Origin: CBDBND01 sp965207985
GTDB lineage: Bacteria; Pseudomonadota; Alphaproteobacteria; Rhodospirillales; Rhodospirillaceae
Assembly: GCA_965207985.1 (NCBI GenBank)
Contig: CBDBND010000035.1
Coordinates: 868,001 to 932,000 of the forward strand
Length of the DNA: 64,000 nt
Direction: 5' to 3'
The notes under the pieces were generated by a model. That model worked only from the letters and a program-made list of their open reading frames with translations, was not told the DNA's origin and made no database searches. Both the position numbers and the translations under genes were made by a program. Position 1 is the stretch's first letter, and each line of letters starts with the position of its first letter. Of this stretch, positions 34,889-43,991 are shown piece by piece.

Positions 34889-36391
34889 ATGTTTTCCCTA
34901 CGTTCAATCGGCCTGTTCTGTTTATCTCTCTTGGTCTGCGTGTCCGCAGGGGTGCGTGCGAACGACACCCTTCGCATGGGCGTTGTGGCCTTTCCAGTAA
35001 GTGATGGGGACCCGCACCGTTCTGTCAGTGTTTTTTCCACTTATGCTTGGTCGCCGACCTTTGAAACGCTGACCACGTTTAGGGAGGACGGCGAGCTCGT
35101 TGGAGAACTGGCCACGTCATGGGAACAGACCGAACTAAAAGTCTGGATGTTCAACCTGAGGGATGATGCCGTTTTCTCAAACGGCCGCCCGTTTACGGCG
35201 CACGATGTAGAGCGAACTTTTGAGTATTTGGAGACACCTCACGGCCAGACTGCAGCCGTCAATAGAGACCTGGCCGTCATAGAACGCGTTGAGGCCCTCA
35301 ACAGCCATACCTTAGCGGTTATGACCAAAGAGCCATCAGCAATTTTGCCGAGATTGATGACTCCTCTCTATATTGTCGAACCGGACTACTGGCGGGAAGT
35401 CGGCCCTGATCTTTTTGCTCGTGAACCTATAGGATCGGGTCCGTTTAAGGTCTTGTCTTGGCGGGAAGGCCGCATCACATACGAGACCAATCCATTTTCT
35501 TGGCGACCGCCAAAGACAGAAGCATTGGAGATTTTTCTTCTTCCTGAGAAAACCAGCCGACTACAGGCACTCATTACAGGGCGCATCGATATCGCCATCG
35601 GCATGGGACCTGACGACATTCCCATTATTGAATCTGCGGGCGGTAGAATGCATCAACGCCAGTCAATTGACGTGATATCCATCACTTTGGTGGTGGAAGA
35701 AGGCCGGCCCGCCAACGACATCCGGGTGCGCCGTGCCCTGAATTATGCGGTCAACAAGCAGGCAATCGCCGATCTCCTTCTACAAGGCTATACCAAACCA
35801 GCGACACAGGGCGCTGTTAGAGGATTGTTTGGCTACAACCCATCCCTCGAAACCTACCCCTATGACCCTGACAAAGCGCGTCAACTCTTGAAGGAAGCAG
35901 GATACGAGAACGGATTTACATTGGAAGTTGAGGTTATCATTGGATCCAACGCCTCAGACAGTTCCATCTATCAGCTGGTAGCCTCGAACTTGGCAGATGT
36001 CGGCGTTGAAATGCGCATCATCCCAATACCGACTTCGCAGATGGTCCGCATTATTCTTCAGGGGCAATGGCGAGGCGACGGATTTAGTCAGATCTTTGGT
36101 TCATGGCCGTCTTTCGAGCCCTTGCGCACCATTCGTCTCCATTCCTGCCTTTCGCCCAATCCTTGGTACTGCAATGAAGCCATTATGCCGACCTACCTGG
36201 CGGCGAGCCAGGCGGAGACATTGGATGAGCGGCGAAGACTCACCCAGGAAGTGTTGGCTTTTTATCACGACCAGGCAACGGCCATACTTCTTCAAGAGGT
36301 TCCGTTGCTGGATGGTGTGGGTTCGCGCGTTCAAAACTACGCGCCGAACAAGGGCAAAATAAATTACGAAACCATCACGCTGATTGATTAA
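34889..36391 (+). CDS. Extracellular solute-binding protein, family 5 (peptide/nickel type)
   Basis: Periplasmic receptor of a peptide/oligopeptide-type ABC importer, 500 aa. Signal peptide SIGLFCLSLLVCVSAGVRA. Family 5 pattern: TLRMGVVAFPVSDGDPHRSVS, LATSWEQ, WMFNLRDDAVFSNGRPFTAHDVERTFEYL, IGSGPFKVLSWREG, NDIRVRRALNYAVNKQAIADLLLQGYTKPATQG and PDKARQLLKEAGY. The start is uncertain: the frame opens at a GTG at 34811, but the ATG at 34889 puts the signal peptide at the N terminus. No permease or ATPase genes adjoin it, so its transporter is elsewhere or it is an orphan. Confidence 0.9.
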   Translation: MFSLRSIGLFCLSLLVCVSAGVRANDTLRMGVVAFPVSDGDPHRSVSVFSTYAWSPTFETLTTFREDGELVGELATSWEQTELKVWMFNLRDDAVFSNGRPFTAHDVERTFEYLETPHGQTAAVNRDLAVIERVEALNSHTLAVMTKEPSAILPRLMTPLYIVEPDYWREVGPDLFAREPIGSGPFKVLSWREGRITYETNPFSWRPPKTEALEIFLLPEKTSRLQALITGRIDIAIGMGPDDIPIIESAGGRMHQRQSIDVISITLVVEEGRPANDIRVRRALNYAVNKQAIADLLLQGYTKPATQGAVRGLFGYNPSLETYPYDPDKARQLLKEAGYENGFTLEVEVIIGSNASDSSIYQLVASNLADVGVEMRIIPIPTSQMVRIILQGQWRGDGFSQIFGSWPSFEPLRTIRLHSCLSPNPWYCNEAIMPTYLAASQAETLDERRRLTQEVLAFYHDQATAILLQEVPLLDGVGSRVQNYAPNKGKINYETITLID

Positions 36392-36397
36392 GGCGAC

Positions 36398-37429
36398 TCA
36401 GGGATCCGGAGACACGCGGCACAGCTTGATCCCCTTGTTGCGACCGGTAAACAAACTCTGCAGGGTCGTCGGCATGTACTCAAGTCCGTCGTCAACGTCT
36501 TCCGTATTGATCAACGTGCCGGACTCGAACCAGGATCGCAAATCAGCTTCAGCTTCATCAAACCGGTGACGGTAGTCAAAGATGAAGAACCCTTCCATGC
36601 GGGCCCGTTTGCGGACAAGGTTTTTGTAGTTTATGGGACCGTTGAGGTCGCCCTCTTTATAATCGGTTGCGATGTAGCCGCAAATGACGACCCTTGCATT
36701 GAGCGCGATGTGCGTCAGGACCGTATTCAAAATCTCTCCACCCACATTATCAAAGAAAACATCGATTCCATGTGGACATAGTTCATCCAAACGCGCATCT
36801 ACGTCTTCGTTCTTATAGTCAAGCGCATGATGAAACTTGAGGGATTCGGTCAACCACCGGCATTTTTCTGGACCTCCCGCAATACCAACAACGGTACATC
36901 CTTTTATGCGCGCGATTTGACCGGCGACGGAGCCAATGCCACCGGCTGCGGCAGAGATGACAACCGTGTCGCCTGGTTTTGTCTGTCCCACATCAAGAAG
37001 TCCGAAGTAAGCGGTAGTGCCGGCGCTCCCCAGTGTACCCAGCAACATCGTCATCGGTTTGACGGGATTAGCCACCTTTCTCAGGCTAAGTACGTTTGGG
37101 TTCTCGCTCTCAGGCCGTTGCACCGAATAATCCTGCCAGCCTGTAGAGGCGATAACGATTTCGCCATCCCGGTACGCTTTGTGCTTCGACGCCGTAACCA
37201 CGCCGGTCCCACGCCCGCGCATGATGTCTCCAATGGCAATCTTTTCGTGCATGCTGAGACCCTTAGAGACGTACGCTCTTTGAGCCGGAGACGTTCCCAG
37301 CGCAATCGTCTTTAGGACAAACTCATTGTCGGCAGGTTCGGGCACTATGGATTCTTTGAGCTCAAAATGCTCTGGTCCGATGAATTCATCGGGTTCGGGA
37401 TGTCGGGCAAGGATCCATTGCCGGTTCAT
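36398..37429 (-). CDS. NADP-dependent oxidoreductase, MDR superfamily (CurA/LTB4DH type)
   Basis: Zinc-independent medium-chain reductase that reduces enones such as curcumin or 2-alkenals. It has 343 aa. Start MNRQWILARHPEP is typical of the CurA/leukotriene B4 dehydrogenase branch. The cofactor loop is AAAGGIGSVAGQIA, and FDNVGGEILNTVL, VVICGYIATDY and RMEGFFIFDY are family motifs. The open frame extends 24 codons upstream with no support. The start lies 85 bp from tRNA-Val. Confidence 0.93.
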   Translation of the reverse strand: MNRQWILARHPEPDEFIGPEHFELKESIVPEPADNEFVLKTIALGTSPAQRAYVSKGLSMHEKIAIGDIMRGRGTGVVTASKHKAYRDGEIVIASTGWQDYSVQRPESENPNVLSLRKVANPVKPMTMLLGTLGSAGTTAYFGLLDVGQTKPGDTVVISAAAGGIGSVAGQIARIKGCTVVGIAGGPEKCRWLTESLKFHHALDYKNEDVDARLDELCPHGIDVFFDNVGGEILNTVLTHIALNARVVICGYIATDYKEGDLNGPINYKNLVRKRARMEGFFIFDYRHRFDEAEADLRSWFESGTLINTEDVDDGLEYMPTTLQSLFTGRNKGIKLCRVSPDP

Positions 37430-37514
37430 TTCAGCACTCCCAGACAATCCCATTGGCACAAGAACGTACGCCGGAAGGCATACTACCGGGATATCTAACA
37501 TTCACATTAAAGAA

Positions 37515-37590
37515 TGGTGGGCGCGACAGGGATCGAACCTGTGACCTCCACGATGTCAACGTGGCGCTCTCCCGCCTGAGCTACGCGCCC
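37515..37590 (-). tRNA. tRNA-Val (anticodon GAC)
   Basis: A 76-nt cloverleaf with encoded CCA. The acceptor stem is GGGCGCG/CGCGCCC, the D arm contains GCTCAGGCGGGAGAGC, the anticodon stem CCACG/CGTGG flanks the loop TTGACAT with anticodon GAC, and the T arm has GGTTCGATCCC. It reads Val codons GUC/GUU. There is no sign of an integrated element at its 3' end. Confidence 0.97.
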
Positions 37591-37768
37591 CTCCGGTGTT
37601 GTCCGGGTCGAATGGAAGCCCCCAATTTGTTGCGGGAGCTACACGGAGGCCCTTTTAGGTGGACAAATTCTCTATTGCAAGTATTTCGAAGTGTATTTGA
37701 TGAGGTATGCTCTAGTATGAGTGGGCGGGAGCCTCGTGTCGTTCTGGGCGATTTAATCCTTAAGGGGA

Positions 37769-38677
37769 ATGTACTTGAGCACTTTTCACGACTTAACCGA
37801 ACCTGTTGAGATATTGGAGTATTCCGATAATGAGACTCCCCTGGTCGTCTCCTCTCCACATTCAGGCTCTCACTATCCAGCTGATTTGATCGATGCGTCT
37901 TTGCTGAGCAAGGTCGCACTACGCCGTTCTGAAGACTGCTATATTGATGACCTTTTTTCGGCTGCGGCCGATGTCGGCGTACCGCTCCTAAAAGCGGTAT
38001 ATGCGCGCGCCTATATTGATCTAAATCGGGAACCGTTCGAATTAGATCCAGCGATGTTTACCGACCCCCTGCCCGACTACTGCAACACCTCCTCTGCTAG
38101 AGTGGTCGCTGGACTGGGTACGATTGCAAGGATCGTAGCCAATCAGAAGGAAATATATGCGCGTAAGTTAACCTTCTCCGAAGCAGAGGCACGAATTGAC
38201 CGGATTCATAAACCGTATCATCAGTCCTTAAGACGTCTGGTCAATCGGGCAAGAGACCAACATGGTTTTTGCATGCTCCTTGATTGCCACTCTATGCCGT
38301 CTATTGGTCTCCCGAATGGAAATCGGGAAATTGGACAAAGCATAGATATCGTGTTGGGCGACAGAAACGGGCTGTCTTGTTCCTCGGCAATCACGGAAGA
38401 AGCGGAGCGCATATTCGGAGGTTTGGGTTATGCCGTTGTCAGGAATAATCCCTATGCGGGTGGTTTCACGACCCACCATTACGGCGAACCAAGCAACGGT
38501 GTTCATGCACTTCAGATCGAAATCAACCGTTCACTCTATATGGATGAAGATACGCTGGGGCGTCGCCCGGGGTTCGCTAAATTAAAGGCTGACATTCGAC
38601 AGTTTATGGAACAGCTGGTTGCGTTCTCGCAGGATCGTCATTCCGAGTTGGGCTTCCAACGGTTGAGCGCAGAGTGA
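37769..38677 (+). CDS. N-formylglutamate amidohydrolase family protein
   Basis: 302-aa zinc hydrolase of the HutG2/FGase family that releases formate from N-formyl amino acids. Motifs: LVVSSPHSGSHYPADL (zinc ligands), RAYIDLNREPFELDPAMF, MLLDCHSMPS, VVRNNPYAGGFTTHHYGEPSNGVHALQIEINRSLYMDE. No other histidine-degradation gene is nearby, so a general role in N-formyl or N-acyl amino-acid turnover is possible. Upstream 178 bp contain the tRNA promoter on the other strand and nothing else recognised. Confidence 0.93.
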   Translation: MYLSTFHDLTEPVEILEYSDNETPLVVSSPHSGSHYPADLIDASLLSKVALRRSEDCYIDDLFSAAADVGVPLLKAVYARAYIDLNREPFELDPAMFTDPLPDYCNTSSARVVAGLGTIARIVANQKEIYARKLTFSEAEARIDRIHKPYHQSLRRLVNRARDQHGFCMLLDCHSMPSIGLPNGNREIGQSIDIVLGDRNGLSCSSAITEEAERIFGGLGYAVVRNNPYAGGFTTHHYGEPSNGVHALQIEINRSLYMDEDTLGRRPGFAKLKADIRQFMEQLVAFSQDRHSELGFQRLSAE

Positions 38678-38684
38678 CTCGCAT

Positions 38685-38732
38685 TGACTTTGCTAATAGG
38701 AAATTAACCTATTGAAAATCAATATAAAGTCA
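38685..38732. repeat. Nested inverted repeat after the amidohydrolase gene
   Basis: TGACTTT (38685-38691) pairs with AAAGTCA (38726-38732). Inside it AATAGG (38695-38700) pairs with CCTATT (38708-38713). A 48-nt stem-loop of this kind 8 bp after a stop codon may act as a transcription end or mRNA 3' stabiliser, although there is no T run after it. Confidence 0.4.
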
Positions 38733-38876
38733 GCCGCCGACAGGGAAGAAACTCAATACTTAAGCTGAAATACAGCGCTTATCGTTTCGCCCCGCTGCAA
38801 TTAGAGTGCCGCGTGGATTCCCCGGGGTTTCGGTTGTTTCCACTGTCTTTTTCTTCCGACCGCCCTTTTATATGCA

Positions 38877-39731
38877 ATGTCTGATATCGGTAATCTTACT
38901 CTTTTCCGGGAGAAATCCACGGTTCATCGATTTGTTGAGTTTGGAGAAGATGAATCCGATGAACCCGTTCTTGAAATTCGTTCCAACCGCATAACGGTTC
39001 CACTGAAACTCGCCGATAACACCTATCATTGTGTTATTCGCGGCCAGAATATTCCGTCCACTTTGCGTCTAACGGGACTGGTCGTCGATCATTTCCGCCG
39101 GGACCCTGGCTTTATTCACGATCCCGAAAGTTTAGACTGGGAAAACCTTTGGGTCAGACGCGTTTCAAACTATGAATCGGACTATAATCCTGAAAACTGG
39201 GTGTCTCTTCACATTGGAGGGGAATCCGTTTTTTCCACTGCCGACGATACGTTGGACGTCATTCATGAGATTGAAAGTCTAGCGGCGGGCGGTGACGTTG
39301 ATGATTCGATCATCATGGAAGCGTCGAACAATGTCGTAGGCGCGCTTGAAGACTTAGCCGTCGAACATGACAGTCAGACCGCATATGTCTTTACCTCATT
39401 TGCTGCCTATTACCGAGCTGCCGTTCTAGATAGAAAGGGAGGCAAAACCGGGTCGTTTGCCGTGTCCGCTTATCATCCAACGCCTAAAAAACCTATTCGT
39501 GTCAGCTTCTTCTTGGGATTTTCCGCTGACATAATGGAAGCCCTGACCATGACGGCGTTTTTGGAACGGGTCCAATTTATGGTTGAGGAAAACACGATTA
39601 GTACGACATCCATCTCTCCGGCGCAGATTGCATCGGCAAGAAACCGCAAGCGTGATTTGATGCAACAAATAACCGGTTTCGAAAAAGCCCATAAAGTGAC
39701 CTACCGGCCCGAACGGCCGTCCTTCAATTAA
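38877..39731 (+). CDS. Conserved hypothetical protein, 284 aa
   Basis: No signal peptide or membrane segment. Acidic, probably cytosolic. N-terminal half is beta-rich (LTLFREKSTVHRFVEFGEDES, VLEIRSNRITVPLKL), the middle has an acidic helix (DTLDVIHEIESLAAGGDVDDSIIMEA), and the C-terminal 90 residues look helical. I do not recognise the family. It lies 15 bp before the TauE/SafE exporter gene on the same strand, so the two are probably cotranscribed. Confidence 0.7.
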   Translation: MSDIGNLTLFREKSTVHRFVEFGEDESDEPVLEIRSNRITVPLKLADNTYHCVIRGQNIPSTLRLTGLVVDHFRRDPGFIHDPESLDWENLWVRRVSNYESDYNPENWVSLHIGGESVFSTADDTLDVIHEIESLAAGGDVDDSIIMEASNNVVGALEDLAVEHDSQTAYVFTSFAAYYRAAVLDRKGGKTGSFAVSAYHPTPKKPIRVSFFLGFSADIMEALTMTAFLERVQFMVEENTISTTSISPAQIASARNRKRDLMQQITGFEKAHKVTYRPERPSFN

Positions 39732-39746
39732 TCAACGGACTGGAAG

Positions 39747-40583
39747 TTGACCGGATCCGAACCGTCACTTCTGACTTTAGCGCTATCTCTGCTGGCCACC
39801 GGCGCCGTTGCAGGCATTCTCGCGGGCTTACTGGGGGTCGGCGGTGGAATCATAATTGTCCCTATTCTTTTTACGGTGTTTGGCTTTTTGGGAATTGATC
39901 CAAGCGTCGGCATGCATCTTGCCGTTGGCACGTCTTTGGCAACCATCATTCCGACAGCGGTCGCTTCCGTCTTAAGTCATCATCGCAAAGGTGCGGTTGA
40001 CTGGATTTTATTCCGTTCCTGGCTGCCCTGGCTGGTCTTAGGGGTCGTTACGGGAACGTGGCTGGCCAACACACTCTTTAGCGGTGCCGTACTACGGTGG
40101 GTCTTTGGGGGAGTCGCCCTCGTGGTTGCCTTCGACCTCCTGGTTCGGGCTGATCGGCAGACCCCAGGCCAAAGCAATGCCACAAGCACAAATCCGTATC
40201 TTTATACGGTGAGATTAGCGCCCGTTCCTACTCTGATCGGCGGATTTTCGGCATTGATGGGAATCGGTGGCGGAACCCTCTCCGTCCCCTTCCTGAATGC
40301 CATGACCTATCCCATGCACAGAGCTGTCGCCACATCAGCAGGTTTCGGACTCATTATCGCCATTCCGGCCGCAGCCGGTTATCTCATTGGCGGTTGGGAT
40401 AATCCTGTCCTGCCGGAAGGATCCTTGGGCTATGTCAATATTTACGGCTTTGTTCTCATTACAGTGACCTCTACCTTCACCGCACCGGTCGGCAGCTGGC
40501 TGGCGCACGCTTTGTCCGCGAAATCACTCAGACTACTCTTTGCAGCCTTTCTGCTGGCAACATCAGCGCGCATGTTTTTCTGA
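39747..40583 (+). CDS. TauE/SafE family sulfite/organosulfonate exporter
   Basis: 278-aa inner-membrane protein with about eight membrane segments. The two repeats of the family are visible: AGILAGLLGVGGGIIIVPILF near the N terminus and GGFSALMGIGGGTLSVPFLNAMTYPMHRAVATSAGFG in the middle. Probably exports sulfite, sulfoacetate or a similar anion. Starts at TTG. It follows the unknown 284-aa gene closely and faces the small twin-TM gene with a 17-bp gap. Confidence 0.93.
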   Translation: MTGSEPSLLTLALSLLATGAVAGILAGLLGVGGGIIIVPILFTVFGFLGIDPSVGMHLAVGTSLATIIPTAVASVLSHHRKGAVDWILFRSWLPWLVLGVVTGTWLANTLFSGAVLRWVFGGVALVVAFDLLVRADRQTPGQSNATSTNPYLYTVRLAPVPTLIGGFSALMGIGGGTLSVPFLNAMTYPMHRAVATSAGFGLIIAIPAAAGYLIGGWDNPVLPEGSLGYVNIYGFVLITVTSTFTAPVGSWLAHALSAKSLRLLFAAFLLATSARMFF

Positions 40584-40600
40584 AATAGGCGGTGTCGTCG

Positions 40601-40804
40601 TTAATCTGCGGCCGCGCGAGCCAGAACAAGCAACAGAACCAAAACAACGGCAACGGCCTGGGCCGTTACACGCCATTGCATCAGGCGATTGCCGTGTTTG
40701 CGATGAAAATCTCCACCTTTAACAAACGCAAACAGGCCAGTGAAAAGAACGCCCAAAACGACAACCAGGGAAATGCCGAGTAAGATGATGAGAAAGGTTT
40801 CCAT
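40601..40804 (-). CDS. Twin transmembrane helix small protein (HIG1-like)
   Basis: 67 aa with two membrane helices (FLIILLGISLVVVLGVLFTGLFAF and AQAVAVVLVLLLVLARA) joined by a polar loop GGDFHRKHGNRLMQWRV. This RxxxxxNxxMxxRV pattern is the alphaproteobacterial relative of the HIG1 domain, linked to cytochrome oxidase supercomplexes in mitochondria. The bacterial function is unknown. Confidence 0.85.
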   Translation of the reverse strand: METFLIILLGISLVVVLGVLFTGLFAFVKGGDFHRKHGNRLMQWRVTAQAVAVVLVLLLVLARAAAD

Positions 40805-40969
40805 GTCCCCCTATAGGTGGGCCAATTCATTCCGGAAAGCAATGCTCTGCTTGGGGCACGCATGAAATGCCCCTCCTAGACGGTAACTTGATCGCCCAAA
40901 AACCTTATTTGCAGTCAAAGTAGGCGACTCCTTTAAGCTGCATCGGCCCGAAAAAGGAATTATCATGAC

Positions 40970-41376
40970 GTGGAACTGGTGCGTAAAAGGGGGTTGAGCG
41001 TACTGGGCAAGATCCTTGTCGCCGAAGATAACGCCATGGTGCGCGACTCTTTCTGCCATGTCTTAAGGCGGCGGGGCTATGACGTTCTGGAAGCAGAAAA
41101 CGGCGAAGTGGCCCTAAAAATCATTGAAAGCGCCGATGTGGACTTAGCCATCGTCGACGTAATGATGCCGACGATGGGTGGGCTGGAACTTCGTCAAGCC
41201 ATTGATGGAACAAATCGACCCGTTCCAACCATATTGATAACCGGCGTCCCTGATCTCGTGGCAGGCTTAGTGAAAGATGATCCCGATTTTCAGATGGGCA
41301 TGTGAGCTTGCTTCAAAAACCGGTGCATCCAGTCAAGCTGTTGGCGGAAGTCGAGAAACAGCTGCCAATTCGATAA
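40970..41376 (+). pseudogene. CheY-like response regulator receiver, probable one-base frameshift
   Basis: Single receiver domain. LGKILVAEDNAMVRDSF holds the acidic pocket, VDLAIVDVMMP the phosphorylated Asp (about residue 63), and TILITG the switch Thr region. The frame stops at TGA (41303-41305) after FQMGM. In the next frame the missing end follows at once: SLLQKPVHPVKLLAEVEKQLPIR with the conserved Lys-Pro, ending at TAA 41374-41376. One extra or missing base near 41298-41304 explains this. It may be a real mutation or a sequence error. The true start may be the TTG at 40994. Confidence 0.8.
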
Positions 41377-41392
41377 AACTCACTTAAAGGCG

Positions 41393-41773
41393 CTATGTTT
41401 GAGCCTGATCCGCCGTTGGGTTGGGTGCTGCCGAAAAACTTTCGCCGCAACCACAGCGGCCGGTTTCATTGGGATTCGTAAAAACAAACCCGCTTTCCAT
41501 TTTGCTCTCTTGATAATCGAGTTCTGACCCAAGCAGGTACATGACCGCCATCGGGTCAACGTAGAATCGCACACCGTTGTGTTCAACGACGTCTTCAAAC
41601 TTGCCCTGCTCTTCCGCGTATTCGACTTTGTAGGCAAATCCCGAACATCCTTTCGAATCGATGCCAACGCGAATGCCGAGAACCGGATGTTCCGCCTGTT
41701 CGATAAGATATTGAGCGCGGGCCGCAGCAGCATCCGTTACCGTGATGGGGGCTGGCCTTTCGATTTTTGTCAT
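41393..41773 (-). CDS. sufA: Fe-S assembly scaffold/carrier, A-type
   Basis: A-type Fe-S carrier protein, 126 aa. The three cluster ligands are C43 in DSKGCSGFAY and C107/C109 in GRCGCGESF. It closes the suf operon (order rrf2, B, C, D, S, U, T, A), 36 bp after sufT. The ATG at 41773 is favoured over an upstream in-frame start. The 3' end faces the broken response regulator with a 16-bp gap. Confidence 0.95.
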   Translation of the reverse strand: MTKIERPAPITVTDAAAARAQYLIEQAEHPVLGIRVGIDSKGCSGFAYKVEYAEEQGKFEDVVEHNGVRFYVDPMAVMYLLGSELDYQESKMESGFVFTNPNETGRCGCGESFSAAPNPTADQAQT

Positions 41774-41809
41774 ACCAAACTCCTCAATGACCAAGGCGCG
41801 GATCTCATT

Positions 41810-42211
41810 TTAAAACATATCCAATGCAACGCGGGCGACCTCAGACATGTTTTCGGGTGTCCATGGTGGATCCCAGGTAATGGTAACGGCCACTTCGCCC
41901 GCTCCCGCTACGTCGGCAACCGTCTGAGCGACCTCACCTGGCAGGGTACCGGCAACAGGACACGCGGGCGCGGTTAGAGTCATGCGAATGTCCACATTGC
42001 CCTGATCTCTGAGCGCAATATCGTAAATCAAACCGAGGTCGTAGATGTTGACGGGTATCTCAGGATCAAAAACGCTGCGCAGCGCTTCAACAACTGCGGA
42101 CTCACTCAATGTCGCTTCCGCCCCCGCAGGTAAAGGCACACCTCTTGTAATGACCTCGCCTTCTTCCGGGGGGTCCACGTCCATGGCCGGCATCGTATAG
42201 GGAGGCATCAT
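41810..42211 (-). CDS. sufT: SUF Fe-S maturation protein SufT (MIP18/DUF59)
   Basis: 133 aa. The DUF59 core ESAVVEALRSVFDPEIPVNIYDLGLIYDI, then MTLTAPACPVAGTLPGEVAQTV and VTITWDPPWTPENMSEVARVAL, is diagnostic for SufT-type maturation factors. The N-terminal extension with EGEVITRGVPLPAG is usual in suf-linked copies. It lies between sufU and sufA. Confidence 0.93.
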   Translation of the reverse strand: MMPPYTMPAMDVDPPEEGEVITRGVPLPAGAEATLSESAVVEALRSVFDPEIPVNIYDLGLIYDIALRDQGNVDIRMTLTAPACPVAGTLPGEVAQTVADVAGAGEVAVTITWDPPWTPENMSEVARVALDMF

Positions 42212-42243
42212 GAAAGGGTTCTCCTAAACATCGCTTTCTTCAC

Positions 42244-42738
42244 TCATGTTTCGGTTGTCGCCGAGTCTTCGCCCTGGAGGCAGGCCATCATGGCGTGCCA
42301 AGGTAAAGTGGCGCATTTAACGCGGACCGGAAAACGTCGCACTCCCGAGAGTGCAACCAATTTGTCCAATCGGGGCACCAGATTCTCTTCCAACTGCGAC
42401 GAGACATCGTCAAGGGTTACGTCTTCAGTACAGAGTTGGTGAACAGCGTTATGTAATTCCGCGGCCTGGGATTTGCTCAATCCCTTCAACGCCTCTGTCA
42501 TCATCGATGCGGAGGCAATCGAAATGGCGCACCCTTTGCCATCAATACAGATGTCTGAGATGGTCTCTCCGTCAAGAGCAGCTGTGACGGTCACCCGGTC
42601 ACCGCAAAGGGGATTACGGCCCTCGCTTTTGCACGACGCATTTTCGACCATGCCTGTGTTTCGCGGGGATTTCCCATGATCCAGGATGATTTCCTGATAC
42701 AGAGACATGAGATCCTCATCTTGTGCAGTGGTTTGCAT
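42244..42738 (-). CDS. sufU: SufU-type Fe-S scaffold/sulfur acceptor
   Basis: 164-aa NifU/IscU-like protein that takes sulfur from SufS. It has the DHGKSPRNTG motif and the three cysteines in NPLCGDRV, GKGCAISIASASMM and VRVKCATLPW. The ATG at 42738 shares one base with the sufS stop (TGATG), so the genes are translationally coupled. Confidence 0.93.
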   Translation of the reverse strand: MQTTAQDEDLMSLYQEIILDHGKSPRNTGMVENASCKSEGRNPLCGDRVTVTAALDGETISDICIDGKGCAISIASASMMTEALKGLSKSQAAELHNAVHQLCTEDVTLDDVSSQLEENLVPRLDKLVALSGVRRFPVRVKCATLPWHAMMACLQGEDSATTET

Positions 42739-43991
42739 CAGCAGAGTATCTCCCGTGCTCTCTCCAGGGCTTCGATTAGGACGTCGACATCTTGATGGGT
42801 GTTGTACATGCCGATGGAGGCTCGGACAGTTGCCGTCAGACCAAGGCTGTCCATCAAGGGCTGTGCGCAATGATGCCCGGCACGAACACAGACACTAGAC
42901 CGGTCAAGAATAGTCGCCAAATCATGCGGATGAGCGCCTCCAAGCACAAACGAAACGGCGGCCGTCTTGTTAGGCGCCGTGCCAATCAGTCTTACGCTGT
43001 TAATGGTCCTCAATTCATCCATGCAGTAATGCATGAGACTGTCCTCATGGGCTGAAACGTCTGCATGATCAAACGAGTTCAAGTATTCGATTGCTGCTCC
43101 TAAGCCCAAGGCGGGAACGATAGGAGGTGTACCGGCCTCGAACTTGGCGGGCAGATCTGCCCACTCGGTGTGATCGAAGGTAACCGAACTGATCATTTCT
43201 CCACCCCCTTGATAGGGCGGCATATCATTGAGCAATTCTTCTTTTCCGTAGAGAACGCCTATTCCGTTGGGGCCGTAGAGTTTGTGACCTGAGAACACAT
43301 AGAAATCGCAATCCATGTCCTGGACATCGACGGGCCGGTGCACGATCCCCTGACAGCCATCGACCAGCAGCTTAGCTCCTGCCGCGTGGGCCAATTTTGC
43401 GATGTCCTTGATGGGCAAGATTGTACCAAGAACATTGGACACATGAGCCACGGCGACCATTTTGGTTTTTGGGCTCAAAGCCTTTTCAATATCCGCGAGA
43501 GCAATGTCGCCATCTGCTTGAATAGGCACGACCTTTAAACGAATGCCTGTACTGTCTCGAAGCAGCTGCCAAGGTACGATATTGGAGTGGTGTTCCAGGG
43601 TGGTGATGACGACTTCATCACCGCTCTGTAACTGGCCGCCGAATGCGGCAGCGACTAAGTTGATCGCTTCCGTCGCCCCTTTAGTGAAAACAATTTCGCG
43701 TGCATTGGAAGCATTGATAAATGCTCTTACGGTTTCCCTGGCCGCTTCATACTTCGTCGTCAATGATTCACTCAGCCAATAAGCACCCCGGTGAACATTG
43801 GCGTATTCATTTTCATAATGGTACGTGATGACGTCAATCACCTGCCTTGGTTTTTGGGCAGAAGCCGCACTATCTAAATAGATCAGCGGTTTTCCGTGTA
43901 CCGTTCGGGATAGGATCGGAAAGTCCTTTCTGACGGCTTGAACGTCAAAGTGCTTTTCCTCAACTTTCGGAGTTTCAGGTACTACGTTCAT
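42738..43991 (-). CDS. sufS: Cysteine desulfurase SufS
   Basis: PLP enzyme that mobilises sulfur from cysteine for Fe-S assembly. It has 417 aa. YLDSAASAQKPRQVID at the start, TLEHHSNIVPW, the PLP lysine in YVFSGHKLYGPNGIG, and the persulfide cysteine in SSVCVRAGHHCAQPLM identify a group II desulfurase. Its start overlaps the sufD stop by 4 bp. Confidence 0.97.
   Translation of the reverse strand: MNVVPETPKVEEKHFDVQAVRKDFPILSRTVHGKPLIYLDSAASAQKPRQVIDVITYHYENEYANVHRGAYWLSESLTTKYEAARETVRAFINASNAREIVFTKGATEAINLVAAAFGGQLQSGDEVVITTLEHHSNIVPWQLLRDSTGIRLKVVPIQADGDIALADIEKALSPKTKMVAVAHVSNVLGTILPIKDIAKLAHAAGAKLLVDGCQGIVHRPVDVQDMDCDFYVFSGHKLYGPNGIGVLYGKEELLNDMPPYQGGGEMISSVTFDHTEWADLPAKFEAGTPPIVPALGLGAAIEYLNSFDHADVSAHEDSLMHYCMDELRTINSVRLIGTAPNKTAAVSFVLGGAHPHDLATILDRSSVCVRAGHHCAQPLMDSLGLTATVRASIGMYNTHQDVDVLIEALERAREILC

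Noticed and set aside
37500..37770. Integrative element attached to tRNA-Val
   Set aside because: No integrase gene and no repeat of the tRNA 3' end were found nearby.
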